A stretch of DNA of 64,000 nt from positions 5,022,001 through 5,086,000 of the forward strand of contig NZ_CP021111.1 of assembly GCF_002119665.1 (NCBI RefSeq), written 5' to 3'. The position numbers and the translations under genes were made by a program. This stretch comes from Bordetella genomosp. 13 (GTDB lineage: Bacteria > Pseudomonadota > Gammaproteobacteria > Burkholderiales > Burkholderiaceae_B). The notes under the pieces are model-generated. The model saw only the letters and a list, made by a program, of their open reading frames with translations. It was not told the origin of the DNA and made no database searches. Shown here piece by piece: positions 1 through 10,200 of this stretch (position 1 is the stretch's first letter; every line of letters begins with the position of its first letter).

Positions 1-795
1 GTCGGCGCATTCGGTCGGCACGCGCAGGCGCCTGGCCAACGCCTCGCGTTCGGGCGACAGTCGGCACAACAGCGCATAGCGTCCCGGCAATTCGAGCCCG
101 GCGTCGGCGGCGCGATCCACATCCGCGCCAGCCTGTTCGACCTCGGCCAGTTCAGGCATCACACGCGGCAGCGCACCCGATCGAGCCAGTACCTCGAGCA
201 TGCGCGACGGCTTGCCAGCCATCAGCCCGCGCGCCACTTCCTTCCAGACCCGCTCGGCCACCAACGCATCGGCCTCGCCGGCCTGCACCATCCGGCGGCA
301 CAGCGCCATGGTCTCGTCCGCCACCGAGAAGTCGCCGAAACGCGCGGCGAAGCGGGCCAGACGCAGGATGCGCACGGGGTCTTCCGCAAAAGCCTGGCCC
401 ACGTGGCGGAACACCCGGTCGCGCAGGTCGGCCGATCCATTCAGCGGATCGACCAGCTGGCCGTCCGCCGTGCGCGCCATGGCGTTCACGGTCAGGTCGC
501 GGCGCAGCAGGTCCTGTTCCAGCGTGACGTCGGCGCCGGTATAGAAGGTGAAGCCCTGATAACCTCGGCCCGACTTGCGCTCGGTGCGGGCCAGCGCGTA
601 TTCCTCTTTGGTGCGCGGGTGCAGGAACACCGGGAAATCGCCGCCCACCGGCACGAAGCCGCGGCGCGACATCTCTTCGGGCGTGGCGCCCACCACCACC
701 CAGTCGCGATCGCCGGCCGGCAGGCCCAGCAGTTCGTCGCGCACCGCGCCGCCGACCACGTAGGCCTGCAAGCCCTGGACGGCGGGATCGTCCAT
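1..795 (-). CDS. cca: CCA-adding tRNA nucleotidyltransferase (3' part cut by window edge)
   Basis: This enzyme builds or repairs the 3'-terminal CCA of tRNAs in the cytoplasm. About 265 N-terminal residues are visible and the C-terminus lies outside the window. Translation on the minus strand begins [20 protein letters not shown], the class II nucleotidyltransferase start with the GGAVRD nucleotide-binding loop. It is followed by GDRDWVVVG, holding the catalytic acidic pair. A later stretch, [13 protein letters not shown], matches the conserved RRD motif of the family. The ATG at 795 overlaps the stop codon of the upstream lytic transglycosylase by one base (TGATG), which supports this start and suggests translational coupling. 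Whether it has the longer HD-domain form cannot be seen. Confidence 0.93.
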   Translation of the reverse strand, partial: MDDPAVQGLQAYVVGGAVRDELLGLPAGDRDWVVVGATPEEMSRRGFVPVGGDFPVFLHPRTKEEYALARTERKSGRGYQGFTFYTGADVTLEQDLLRRDLTVNAMARTADGQLVDPLNGSADLRDRVFRHVGQAFAEDPVRILRLARFAARFGDFSVADETMALCRRMVQAGEADALVAERVWKEVARGLMAGKPSRMLEVLARSGALPRVMPELAEVEQAGADVDRAADAGLELPGRYALLCRLSPEREALARRLRVPTECAD

Positions 796-2951
796 CACGG
801 CAGCTCGGTGCGCGCCACCGGGCCCGTGGCGCCCACGCTGCCCAGCCGCGCCTTCAGCGACTGCGGCTGGCCGCTGAACAGCGCGGCGTAGTACGTGGCA
901 TTGGACATGACGTTCTGCACGTATTGCCGCGTCTCGGTGAACGGAATGGTTTCGGCGAAGATCGCGCCCTCGACCGGGTGGCTAAAAGTGGCGCGCCAGT
1001 TGATGGGGCGCCTGGGCCCGGCGTTGTACCCGGCGCTGGCCAGCAGCTGCGAGCCGCCCAGGTCTTGCAGCACCATGTTGAGGTAATTCGTGCCCAGCTC
1101 GGTGTTGACGTCGAAGTCGTGCACGCTGTCGGGCGTGAAGTCGTTCATGCCGATCTTGCGAGCCACCCACTTGGCGGTTGCGGGCATCAGCTGCATCAGG
1201 CCCGAGGCGCCCACGTGCGAACGTGCCTCCATCACGAAGCGCGACTCCTGCCGGATCAGGCCGTACACCCACGCCGGATCCAGGGCGATGGCGCGCGCCT
1301 TGGCGCTGACGCGGCCCTCGAACGGCGCGATGTAGCGCTGCGTGAAATCGAACTCCGCCTCGGTGCGGTCCGAGGTGTTGACCACTCGGTCGAACAACCC
1401 TTCGGCGCGCGCCAGCTCGGCGGCGGCCATCAGTTGCCGATCGGACATGCCGCGCAGCGAGAAATTCCATTCGGGCACCGCCTCGCCGCGCCAGCCGAGA
1501 CGGAACAGGTGCACGGCGCGGATCAGGCCCGGGTTGGCCCGCGCCTGCGCCATCTCGGCATCGGTGACGGGCTGCGGCACGGGGGGCACGGTGATCTTGC
1601 GGCCCAGCTCCTCGGCCGCCAGCTGGCCATAGAAGTTGAACTGGTCGGCGATCGAAGCATAGCCCTGCCGAGCCTGCTCGCCGTGCCCCTGCGCGGCCAG
1701 GCCGCGCGACTTCCAGTAGACCCAGGCGGGCTCGGCCTGCTGCGCGGGCGACATCTGCGCGATGGAGGCCAGCACCCATTTCCAGTCGACCTTGGGCTCG
1801 CGCAGCGCGGCGCGCACGCGCCAGGCATGGTTGTAGGGCGTCATGCGCACGCTTTCGCCGGCCTCGCGGTACCAGCGATGCGCACGTTCGTCCAGGTTCA
1901 GGGCCGCGATCAGGGCGTACTGTGTGCGCACCCAGGCGACGTCCGCCTTGGGCAGATGGCTTTCCCATTCGCGGCGCAGGTAGGAATCCGCCACGGCGAT
2001 GTCCGAGCGCGCCAGCCGGGCCAGTGCCAGCGTCACCAGCTCTTTCTCGTTGCGGCCGACGGGCGACTTGCTTTGCCGCACCAGCCACTTCATGGGGTCC
2101 TTCAGCAGGATGGCCAGCTGCTTGCGGTCATCGGCCTCGAAGATGTATTCGCCCAGCTTGTTGGCGTCGGCGAGGTCGTTGTCTTCGACGGCGTCGCGCA
2201 CCTGGGGCTGGATGTGTTCCCATCCAAGCACGCGATCGGCCACCAACTGGTCGTACAGCTTCCAGCAGGCCGTGACGGGCTGGAAGACGGCCACGGCCTG
2301 CGCGGCCGTGGCGCGCTTGCCGGTCATGTGCTGGGCGTCCACCCGCGCGCATGCCACCTGGCTGTTTGGAACACGCGGCTCGCCCAGGTCTTGCACGGTT
2401 TCGAAATCGCCGCTGCGGGCGGCCACGATGATCCAGTCGGAGCGTAGCTTGTCTTCCAGGTAAGTGCCGGCGTTGGCCTGCAGGAAGCGCTGCAGCGCGG
2501 CGGTGGGCCGCTGGCCGCCGGGAGGGTTCCACAGCTGATAACGCAGGAGCCAGTATTGGGCGTAGATGCCCAGCGGATCGTTGGCGGCCTGCGGCGCGGC
2601 CATGCCCAGCGCCGACCACTGCTTGCGGTTCATGGCCTCGCGCGAGGCCACGACGGCCTGGCGGGCGGCATCGTTGGGCGAGGGAGGCAGGCCGGCCAGT
2701 TCGACGCGGGGCACGGAGATGGGCCGGGGCGTCTGCGCCTGGACCTGTGCCTGTTGCTCGAGGACGCCCGCGTTCGCGGCGGGTGTAACGGTGGCCACCG
2801 CATTGGCCGCGCCCATCGGGGCGTCCGCGCGCTGCTGCGCATCGACCGAGGAGCATGCCGTGGCCACCAGGGCCAGGGCCGGCAGCCAGCGCCTGAATGT
2901 GGAGGAGGAAGGGCAGGAAGGCGCCGCGTCCGGCGCACGCCGGACCGTCAT
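795..2951 (-). CDS. Soluble lytic murein transglycosylase (SLT family)
   Basis: Periplasmic enzyme that cleaves peptidoglycan glycan strands and leaves 1,6-anhydro ends. The preferred ATG at 2951 gives 718 residues. An in-frame ATG at 2993 adds 14 residues and cannot be excluded, but longer starts would run into the divergent cyclo-ligase gene. The N-terminus carries a hydrophobic segment, [11 protein letters not shown], that may be a lipobox. The middle is the long alpha-superhelical part typical of Slt70-like proteins. The C-terminal catalytic domain has the ES motif in GLIRQESRF (Glu near residue 569), then [13 protein letters not shown] and AGYNAG, all diagnostic. It precedes cca with a one-base overlap. 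Confidence 0.93.
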   Translation of the reverse strand: MTVRRAPDAAPSCPSSSTFRRWLPALALVATACSSVDAQQRADAPMGAANAVATVTPAANAGVLEQQAQVQAQTPRPISVPRVELAGLPPSPNDAARQAVVASREAMNRKQWSALGMAAPQAANDPLGIYAQYWLLRYQLWNPPGGQRPTAALQRFLQANAGTYLEDKLRSDWIIVAARSGDFETVQDLGEPRVPNSQVACARVDAQHMTGKRATAAQAVAVFQPVTACWKLYDQLVADRVLGWEHIQPQVRDAVEDNDLADANKLGEYIFEADDRKQLAILLKDPMKWLVRQSKSPVGRNEKELVTLALARLARSDIAVADSYLRREWESHLPKADVAWVRTQYALIAALNLDERAHRWYREAGESVRMTPYNHAWRVRAALREPKVDWKWVLASIAQMSPAQQAEPAWVYWKSRGLAAQGHGEQARQGYASIADQFNFYGQLAAEELGRKITVPPVPQPVTDAEMAQARANPGLIRAVHLFRLGWRGEAVPEWNFSLRGMSDRQLMAAAELARAEGLFDRVVNTSDRTEAEFDFTQRYIAPFEGRVSAKARAIALDPAWVYGLIRQESRFVMEARSHVGASGLMQLMPATAKWVARKIGMNDFTPDSVHDFDVNTELGTNYLNMVLQDLGGSQLLASAGYNAGPRRPINWRATFSHPVEGAIFAETIPFTETRQYVQNVMSNATYYAALFSGQPQSLKARLGSVGATGPVARTELP

Positions 2952-3058
2952 TGTGGATTTCTGATAAGGTCCCGATTGACGATCCCGCTGCATAGCCCTT
3001 CCCGTGAATCCGCCGGACGCCCGCGACGGCCTCCGCGCAACGAACCGCCACGCCCCGC

Positions 3059-3730
3059 ATGCCGATTCAAAACCCCGCACAGAATACCGCAGTCGCGTTG
3101 CGCGCGCGATTGCGACAGGCCCGGGCAGAACTGCCCGCCGACGCGCGCTCGCGCGGCGGACTGTTGCTGCGCGGACGTCTCTTCAGCTGGCTGAATGCGG
3201 CGCGACAGGCGGCCGCCGCTTCGGGACGCCGCCTGGATCGCGTGGCCGCCTACTGGCCCATGGCCGACGAACCCGACCTGCGCCCCCTGCTGGAACAATG
3301 GGTGCAGGCGGGCATATCGGTGTGCCTGCCCACCATTGCGGCCCGCAACCAGCCGTTGGTATTCCGCAACTGGACGCCGGAAGCCTCCCTGCGCGAGGGG
3401 CAGTACGGCATCCCGGAACCCGACGGCGAGCCCTGCGTGCCCGACGTGATCCTGGTTCCCACCCTCGGCTATACGGACGAGGCCGACCGGCTGGGCTACG
3501 GCGGCGGCTACTACGACCGCACGCTGGCCGCCCTGGCCTCGGCCGGCCATGACTACGTCTCCGTCGGCATCGCGTGGACCGAAGGCCGCCTGCCCGCCGA
3601 GTATCAACCGGCGCTGCACGACATGCGGCTGGACGCCGTGCTGACCCCTGACGGCTGGCTGCCGCGCGCGCCGCTGGATGCGGCGCCGGCGCCTGGGACG
3701 AGCGCAAAAGCGCAGTTCACATTGCGCTGA
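3059..3730 (+). CDS. ygfA: 5-formyltetrahydrofolate cyclo-ligase
   Basis: ATP-dependent enzyme that converts 5-formyltetrahydrofolate to 5,10-methenyltetrahydrofolate and returns a storage or inhibitory folate to the one-carbon pool. The 223-residue length fits the family. The signature RLGYGGGYYDR lies at residues 144-154, preceded by DVILVPTLGYTD, as in YgfA/FAU1/MTHFS. The N-terminal basic helix (RARLRQARAELPADARSRGG) is also usual. It is divergent from the lytic transglycosylase across about 107 bases. In many proteobacteria the 6S RNA gene precedes ygfA. The short divergent spacer here leaves no room for one. Confidence 0.93.
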   Translation: MPIQNPAQNTAVALRARLRQARAELPADARSRGGLLLRGRLFSWLNAARQAAAASGRRLDRVAAYWPMADEPDLRPLLEQWVQAGISVCLPTIAARNQPLVFRNWTPEASLREGQYGIPEPDGEPCVPDVILVPTLGYTDEADRLGYGGGYYDRTLAALASAGHDYVSVGIAWTEGRLPAEYQPALHDMRLDAVLTPDGWLPRAPLDAAPAPGTSAKAQFTLR

Positions 3731-3863
3731 ATCGCGCACCAAACCAAGGCAGCCGATTTCCGAAACGGTGCATCCGCGCACCCTTCCGCTCCCTCTCCTC
3801 CTCCATCTGCACCATGCTTGTGCCGGACGACATCCGGTGATGGCTGGCATGGGTGTTGCTAGG

Positions 3864-3869
3864 CATAAT
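3864..3869 (+). promoter_or_regulatory. Candidate promoter -10 for the ATP-grasp/Anbu gene block
   Basis: CATAAT lies about 70 bases upstream of the first ATP-grasp start codon, in the 210-base gap after the cyclo-ligase gene. The hexamer 17 bases upstream (TGGCTG at 3841) is a weak -35. No other sigma70-like element is evident in the gap. Low-confidence assignment by eye. Confidence 0.3.
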
Positions 3870-3940
3870 GCGTGAATGCAGACCGGGCCGGCAGCCCGGG
3901 CGCGGCCTGCCACCGCCGGGCGCGCATCGAAGGAGGAGCC

Positions 3941-5374
3941 ATGCACGACGCTGCACCCCGCCCCCCCGCGGCCTACGACGAGATGCTCGATGGCCAGGGC
4001 AATGTGCGCCAGCATTACCGCGCCTATGCCGAATGGCTGGCGCGGCAGCCCGCGGACGTCATGGCGGCCCGGCAGCTCGAGGCGGACCTCAGCTTCCGCC
4101 GCGTCGGCATCACGTTCTCGGTGGCGGGCGATGCCGCCGGCACCGAGCGCCTGATCCCCTTCGACCTGATCCCCCGCATCATCCCCGCCGACGAGTGGCG
4201 GCGCCTGGACCAGGGGCTGAAACAGCGCGTGCGCGCGCTGAACATGTTCATCCACGACATCTACCACGGCCATGACATCGTGCGGGCGGGCGTCGTGCCT
4301 GCAGAGCAGGTGTTCCTGAACGCGCAGTACCGTCCCGAGATGCAGGACATCGACGTGGCCGAGGACATCTATTGCCACGTGGCCGGCGTGGACATCGTGC
4401 GCGCTGGCCAGGGCGAGTTCTATGTGCTGGAAGACAATCTTCGGGTGCCGTCGGGCGTGTCGTACATGCTCGAGAACCGCAAGATGTCGATGCGCCTGAT
4501 GCCCGACGTCTTCTCGCGCGTGAAGGTCGAGCCGGTGGCGCACTATCCGGACCTGCTGCTGGATAACCTGCGCGAGGTCGCACCGCGCAACATCGAGGAC
4601 CCCACGGTCGTCGTGCTGACGCCCGGCATGTACAACTCGGCGTACTTCGAGCATGCCTTCCTGGCCCAGCAGATGGGCGTGGAGCTGGTCGAGGGACAGG
4701 ACCTGTTCGTCGAGCAGAACACGGTGTACATGCGCACCACGCGCGGCCCCCGGCGCGTCGACGTCATCTACCGCCGGCTGGACGACGACTTCATGGATCC
4801 GCTGTCGTTCCGCGCCGACTCGGTGCTGGGCGTGCCGGGACTGCTGTCGGTGTACCGCGCCGGGCGCATCACGCTGGCCAACGCCATCGGCACGGGCATC
4901 GCCGACGACAAGTCGACGTATCTGTACGTGCCCGACATGATCCGCTTCTACCTCAACGAAGAGCCGATCCTGTCCAACGTGCCCACCTGGCAGTGCTCGC
5001 GGCCCGACGAGCTTTCGCACGTGCTGGCCAACATGCACGAGCTGGTGGTGAAAGAAGTGCATGGCGCCGGCGGCTACGGCATGCTGGTGGGCCCCTCTTC
5101 CACGAAGGCGCAGATCGAGGCCTTCAAGGATCGCGTACGCGCCAACCCGGCCAACTACATCGCCCAGCCCACGCTGGCGCTGTCCACCATTCCCACCTAC
5201 GTCGAGTCGGGCGTGGCGCCGCGCCACGTCGACCTGCGGCCCTACGTGCTGTGCGGCAAGGACATCCGCACCGTGCCGGGCGGGCTGTGCCGCGTGGCGC
5301 TGGTAGAGGGGTCGCTGGTCGTCAACAGCAGCCAGGGCGGCGGCACCAAGGACACGTGGGTACTGGAAGACTGA
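3941..5374 (+). CDS. Circularly permuted ATP-grasp protein (COG2308, DUF404/DUF407 type)
   Basis: Predicted ATP-dependent carboxylate-amine (peptide-bond-forming) ligase of the circularly permuted ATP-grasp family; the substrate is unknown. The start at 3941 is chosen because AAGGAGGAG sits six bases upstream; the frame stays open to 3872 but that start has no ribosome-binding site. The product has 477 residues. The glycine-rich nucleotide loop is intact (VVKEVHGAGGYGMLVGP, near residues 369-385). It is followed by HVDLRPYVL and VNSSQGGGTKDTW, which carry likely metal- and phosphate-binding residues. First gene of an eight-gene co-directional block; its alpha-E partner starts 12 bases after its stop. 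Distinct from the diverged paralogue at 10693. Confidence 0.9.
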   Translation: MHDAAPRPPAAYDEMLDGQGNVRQHYRAYAEWLARQPADVMAARQLEADLSFRRVGITFSVAGDAAGTERLIPFDLIPRIIPADEWRRLDQGLKQRVRALNMFIHDIYHGHDIVRAGVVPAEQVFLNAQYRPEMQDIDVAEDIYCHVAGVDIVRAGQGEFYVLEDNLRVPSGVSYMLENRKMSMRLMPDVFSRVKVEPVAHYPDLLLDNLREVAPRNIEDPTVVVLTPGMYNSAYFEHAFLAQQMGVELVEGQDLFVEQNTVYMRTTRGPRRVDVIYRRLDDDFMDPLSFRADSVLGVPGLLSVYRAGRITLANAIGTGIADDKSTYLYVPDMIRFYLNEEPILSNVPTWQCSRPDELSHVLANMHELVVKEVHGAGGYGMLVGPSSTKAQIEAFKDRVRANPANYIAQPTLALSTIPTYVESGVAPRHVDLRPYVLCGKDIRTVPGGLCRVALVEGSLVVNSSQGGGTKDTWVLED

Positions 5375-5386
5375 GAGGCCGATGAC

Positions 5387-6355
5387 ATGCTGAGCCGCAC
5401 CGCAGACAATCTCTTCTGGATGTGCCGCCACATCGAGCGGGCCGAGAACACCGCGCGCATGCTGGACGTCAACCTGCAGATGTCCCTGCTGCCGCAGGAC
5501 GCGCAGACGCTCGAGGGCTCGTGGCGCGCCGTGCTGCGCATTTCCGAGCTGCAGCGCGGCTATGACGCGCGCTACGGCGGCGTCACGCCGCAGGACGTGC
5601 TGCACTACATGGTGCGCGAGGCGCAGAATCCCTCGTCGATCTATTCGTGCCTGCGCGCCGCGCGCGAGAACGCCCGCGCCGTACGCGGCAGCCTGACCAC
5701 CGAGGTCTGGGAAACCTACAACACCACCTGGCTGGACCTGCTCAAGCATCTGGACCAGGGCCTGCCCGAGCGCAACCCCGGCGAGTTCTTCGAATGGGTG
5801 AAGTTCCGCTCGCACCTGGCGCGCGGCGTGACGCTGGGCACCATGCTCGAGGACGAGGCGCTGTACTTCCTGCGCATCGGCATGAACCTCGAACGCGCCG
5901 ACAACACCGCGCGCATGCTGGACGTGAAGTTCCACGAGCAGGACGACGAGCCGGGCGCCCGTGCCGACCCTGCCCCGGACAACGGCCTGTACAGCGAGTT
6001 CTACCGCTGGTCGGCGCTGCTTAGCTCGGTGTCGGGCCTGGAAATCTACCGCAAGGTGTACCGCGACGTGATCGCGCCCGACCGTGTGGCCGAGCTGATG
6101 ATCCTGCGCGGCGACATGCCGCGTTCCCTGCTGTCTTCCGTGCGCGCGGTGTCGGAAGACCTGGCCCGCGTCTCGAACGGCCGCTCGGCCGAGACCGAGC
6201 GCCGCGCGGGCATGATGCGCGCCGAGCTGGAATACGGCCGCGTCGAGGACATCCTGCGCGGCGGCCTGCATCGCTTCCTCGAGCGCTTCCTGGCCCGCAT
6301 CAACGACCTGGGCAACCGCATCAGCCAGGATTTCCTGGTGCCGCTGTCGGCCTGA
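5387..6355 (+). CDS. Alpha-E domain protein (COG2307, DUF403)
   Basis: All-helical protein of 322 residues from the alpha-E family, found next to or fused with circularly permuted ATP-grasp proteins. Its biochemical role is unknown; published comparative genomics treats it as a partner of the ligase. The N-terminus MLSRTADNLFWMCRHIERAE is the family hallmark, and the related RIGMNLERADNTARMLDVK recurs mid-protein, suggesting an internal repeat. No signal peptide or membrane segment is seen, so it should be cytoplasmic. It starts 12 bases after the ATP-grasp gene and ends 13 bases before the transglutaminase gene, so these three are very probably one transcript. Confidence 0.9.
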   Translation: MLSRTADNLFWMCRHIERAENTARMLDVNLQMSLLPQDAQTLEGSWRAVLRISELQRGYDARYGGVTPQDVLHYMVREAQNPSSIYSCLRAARENARAVRGSLTTEVWETYNTTWLDLLKHLDQGLPERNPGEFFEWVKFRSHLARGVTLGTMLEDEALYFLRIGMNLERADNTARMLDVKFHEQDDEPGARADPAPDNGLYSEFYRWSALLSSVSGLEIYRKVYRDVIAPDRVAELMILRGDMPRSLLSSVRAVSEDLARVSNGRSAETERRAGMMRAELEYGRVEDILRGGLHRFLERFLARINDLGNRISQDFLVPLSA

Positions 6356-6368
6356 CCGGAGAGCCCGC

Positions 6369-7169
6369 ATGAAGCACCTGATCAAGCACACGACCCGCTA
6401 CCGCTATACCGCGCCGGTCAGCTACACCATCCAGACCCTGCGCCTGACGCCGCGGTCCGACGACCACCAGCGCACGCTGCGCTGGCACATCGCCGCGCCG
6501 GGGCCGCTGGAACAGCAGGTGGATGCCTACGGCAACGTCACGCACACGCTGGTGCTGAACCGGCCGCACACCGAGATCGAGATCCGGGTCACGGGCCAGG
6601 TCGAGATCGATCCGCTGCGGGACGGCCAGGTGCGCGGAGAGGAAAGCCGCCTGCCGGTGCATGCCTATTGCGTGCCCACGCCGCTGACGAAAAGCGACGA
6701 GACCATCGCGCAGTTCTGCCGCGAGGCCGTGCCCGGGGGCCTGAAGCAGCCGCGGGACCTGTTGACGCTCGCGGAGGCCATCTGCGCCCGCGTGGCCTAC
6801 GAGCCTGGCATCACCGACGTGACCACCGCGGCCAGCGAAGTGCTGGCCCTGGGCCATGGCGTGTGCCAGGACCACGTGCATCTGTTCCTGGCCTGCGTGC
6901 GCGGCCTGGGGGTGCCCGGCCGCTACGTCAGCGGCTATTACTACACGGCCGGCGAAGTGGCCGCCAGCCATGCCTGGGCGGACGTGTGGCTGCCGGATCC
7001 GGGCTGGATCAGCGTGGACGTCACCCACCGCGAATTCGCATCGGACGGCCATTGCCGGCTGGCCGTGGCGCGCGACTACGACTCGGCCTCGCCCGTGCGC
7101 GGCGTGCGCAACGGCGGCGGCGACGAGTCCATGAGCGTCTCGGTCCAGATCGACGTCCGGCAGCAATAA
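6369..7169 (+). CDS. Transglutaminase-like cysteine protease/amidase, first copy (COG1305)
   Basis: Transglutaminase-fold protein of 266 residues. It has the N-terminal beta-rich domain typical of bacterial transglutaminase-like proteins (KHTTRYRYTAPVSYTIQTLR) and the full catalytic triad: Cys166 in GHGVCQDH, His201 in SHAWADVW and Asp217 in WISVDVTH. Such proteins usually hydrolyse or transfer amide bonds; the substrate is not known. No signal peptide is visible. Tight spacing with the alpha-E gene puts it in the same operon. It could act as the amidase or peptidase that opposes or processes the ATP-grasp product, but that role is inferred. Confidence 0.88.
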   Translation: MKHLIKHTTRYRYTAPVSYTIQTLRLTPRSDDHQRTLRWHIAAPGPLEQQVDAYGNVTHTLVLNRPHTEIEIRVTGQVEIDPLRDGQVRGEESRLPVHAYCVPTPLTKSDETIAQFCREAVPGGLKQPRDLLTLAEAICARVAYEPGITDVTTAASEVLALGHGVCQDHVHLFLACVRGLGVPGRYVSGYYYTAGEVAASHAWADVWLPDPGWISVDVTHREFASDGHCRLAVARDYDSASPVRGVRNGGGDESMSVSVQIDVRQQ

Positions 7170-7226
7170 CGCCGTCAAACCGCCGGTATCCAATGCCGGC
7201 ACGCCCCCGCCTCCACGGAGAGCCTT

Positions 7227-10200
7227 GTGACCATCCACGTAGCGCTCAAGCATGTGACGCAGTATCGGTACGACCGCCTGGTCGGGTTGTCGCCGCAGGT
7301 ACTGCGGCTGCGCCCGGCCCCGCACTGCCGCACCCGCGTCCTGTCGTATTCGTTGACGGTCGAGCCGGCCGACTACTTCCTCAACTGGCAGCAGGATCCG
7401 TTCGCGAACTATCTGGCGCGGCTCACCTTCCCGGGAAAAACGCGCGAACTGAAGATTACGGTGGACCTGGTGGCCGAAATGGCCGTCTACAACCCCTTCG
7501 ACTTCTTCCTCGAGTCGTCGGCCGAAAACTACCCGCTGCAGTACGACGAGAACCTCGCGCACGACCTGGCGCCCTACCTGGCCCGCGAACCGGCTACCCC
7601 GCGCTTCGCCGACTTCCTGGCGAGCGTCGATACGCGCGAGCAGCGCACCGTCGACTTCCTGGTCGAACTGAACCGCCGGGTTCATAAAGAGGTCCGCTAC
7701 CTCATCCGCATGGAGCCCGGGGTGCAGACGCCGGAAGAAACCCTGGCGCGCGGCGCGGGCTCGTGCCGCGACTCGGGATGGCTGCTGGTGCAGGCGCTGC
7801 GCCACCTGGGACTCGCGGCGCGCTTCGTGTCCGGCTACCTGATCCAGTTGACGCCCGACGTGAAGTCGCTGGACGGCCCCAGCGGCACGGAGGTCGACTT
7901 CACCGACCTGCATGCCTGGTGCGAGGTGTTCCTGCCCGGCGCGGGCTGGATCGGCCTGGATCCCACCTCGGGCCTGATGGCGGGCGAAGGCCACATCCCG
8001 CTGGCCGCCACGCCCGAGCCCGGCAGCGCCGCGCCGGTGACGGGGGCCGTCGAGGAGTGCGAGGTCGAGTTCGGCCACACAATGGAAGTGACGCGCATCC
8101 ATGAGTCGCCGCGCGTCACCAAACCTTATGACGCCGAGCAGTGGCAGGCCATCAAGGACCTGGGCCATCGCATCGACGACGATCTGGATCGCCATGACGT
8201 GCGCCTGACGCAGGGCGGAGAACCCACCTTCGTGGCCACCTCCGACCGCGATGCGGCCGAGTGGAACACCGCCGCGCTGGGTCCGACCAAGCGCGGCTAC
8301 GCCACCGAGCTGGTGCAGCGGCTGCGCGAACGCTATGGCGCCAATGGCTTCCTGCATTTCGGACAGGGCAAGTGGTATCCGGGCGAGCAACTGCCGCGCT
8401 GGGCGCTGTCGGTGTACTGGCGCGAGGACGGGCAGCCCTGCTGGAACGACCCGTCGCGCTTCGCCGACGAGCGCACGCCGGGCCGCCATACCGAAGCGGA
8501 CGCCCGGCGCTTCATCCTCGAGCTGTGCGCGCGGCTGGGCCTGGCCTCCGACTACGTGCAGCCCGGCTATGAGGATGTCTTCTATTACCTGTGGCGCGAG
8601 CGGCGCCTGCCGGTGAACGTCGATCCGTTCGACGCGCGCCTGGACGACGAATTGGAACGCGACCGCTTGCGGCGCGTGTTCGCGCAGAAGCTGGACAAGG
8701 TGGTGGGCTATGCCCTGCCCATCAAGCGCGGCGATGGCCCGGCGCTGGGCGGGCCGGCCTGGATCACGGGGCCGTGGTTCTTCCGCGATGAGCGCATGTA
8801 CCTGTTCCCCGGCGACTCGCCGATGGGCTATAGGCTGCCGCTGGATTCGCTGCCCTGGGTGTCCGAGACGGACCGGCCGCTGCAGGTCGAACGCGATCCG
8901 TTCGACTCGCGTCGCGGGCTGCCCGGACCCGCCGAATTGCGGCCGCAATCGCGCGGCGCGGTGGCGGTGGCTGGACGGCCCGGCGCGGCAGGCGCCATCC
9001 CGCCCGGCGGCGATAGGGCCGGGGCGATCGCCGGCGCGGGCTCCGGCTCCGCGGTGGGCAACGGCCGCTCCGCCATGGCGGGCGCCGGCGCAGATGATGC
9101 ACATGCCGTTCCCCTGGAACGCCGCCCCGACCGCTTCGAATCGGCCTCGTGGATCACCCGCACCGCGCTGTGCACCGAAGCGCGCAACGGCGTGCTGTAC
9201 GTCTTTATGCCGCCGTTGCAGCGCGTGGAAGACTACCTGGAGCTGCTGGCCGCGGTGGAAGCCACCGCCGCCGCCCTGGACATGCGCATCGTGCTGGAAG
9301 GCTACCAGCCGCCGCGCGATCCGCGCCTGAAGATGCTGCAGGTCACGCCCGATCCGGGCGTCATCGAAGTCAACATCCATCCCGCCTCGAACTGGGACGA
9401 ACTGGTCGATCACACCGAGTTCCTGTACGAGGCCGCCTACCAGACGCGGCTGTCCACCGAGAAGTTCATGGTGGACGGCAAGCACACCGGCACGGGCGGC
9501 GGCAATCACTTCGTGCTGGGCGGCAAGACGCCGGCCGACAGCCCTTTCCTGCGCCGCCCGGACCTGCTGGTCAGCCTGCTGACGTACTGGATCAACCACC
9601 CGTCGCTGTCGTATCTGTTCTCGGGCCTGTTCATCGGGCCCAGCAGCCAGGCGCCGCGCGTGGACGAGGCGCGCAACGACCAGATCATCGAACTCGAGAT
9701 CGCCATCCAGGAGATCCGCAAACAGTGCGCCGAGCGGGGTGGCCAGGTGCCGCCCTGGCTCATCGACCGCGCGCTGCGCAACATCCTGGTCGACGTCACG
9801 GGCAACACGCATCGCGCCGAGTTCTGCATCGACAAGCTGTATTCGCCGGACAGCAGCACCGGACGCCTGGGCCTGCTCGAGCTGCGAGCCTTCGAGATGC
9901 CGCCGCACGCGCAGATGAGCCTCGCGCAGCAGCTGCTGCTGCGCGGCCTGCTGGCGCACTTCTGGAAGACGCCCTATACCGCGCGCCTGTCGCGCTGGAA
10001 CACCGCCCTGCACGACCGCTTCATGCTGCCGACCTTCGTGCGCATGGATTTCGAGGACGTCATCCGCGACCTGAACGAGGCGGGCTACGCCTTCGACGCG
10101 GCATGGTTCGCGCCGCACTTCGAGTTCCGCTTCCCGCTGTACGGCGACATCGCCGCGCGCGGCATCCACCTGGAACTGCGCGGCGCGCTGGAGCCGTGGC

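Noticed and set aside
2952..3058. 6S RNA gene next to the cyclo-ligase gene
   Set aside because: The divergent spacer is only about 107 bases and lacks the long open-bubble hairpin of 6S RNA.
2948..6391. Very long minus-strand open frame opposite the ATP-grasp, alpha-E and cyclo-ligase genes
   Set aside because: It is the antisense shadow of three well-supported genes in high-GC DNA; its translation is His/Arg/Gln-rich with no recognisable domain.
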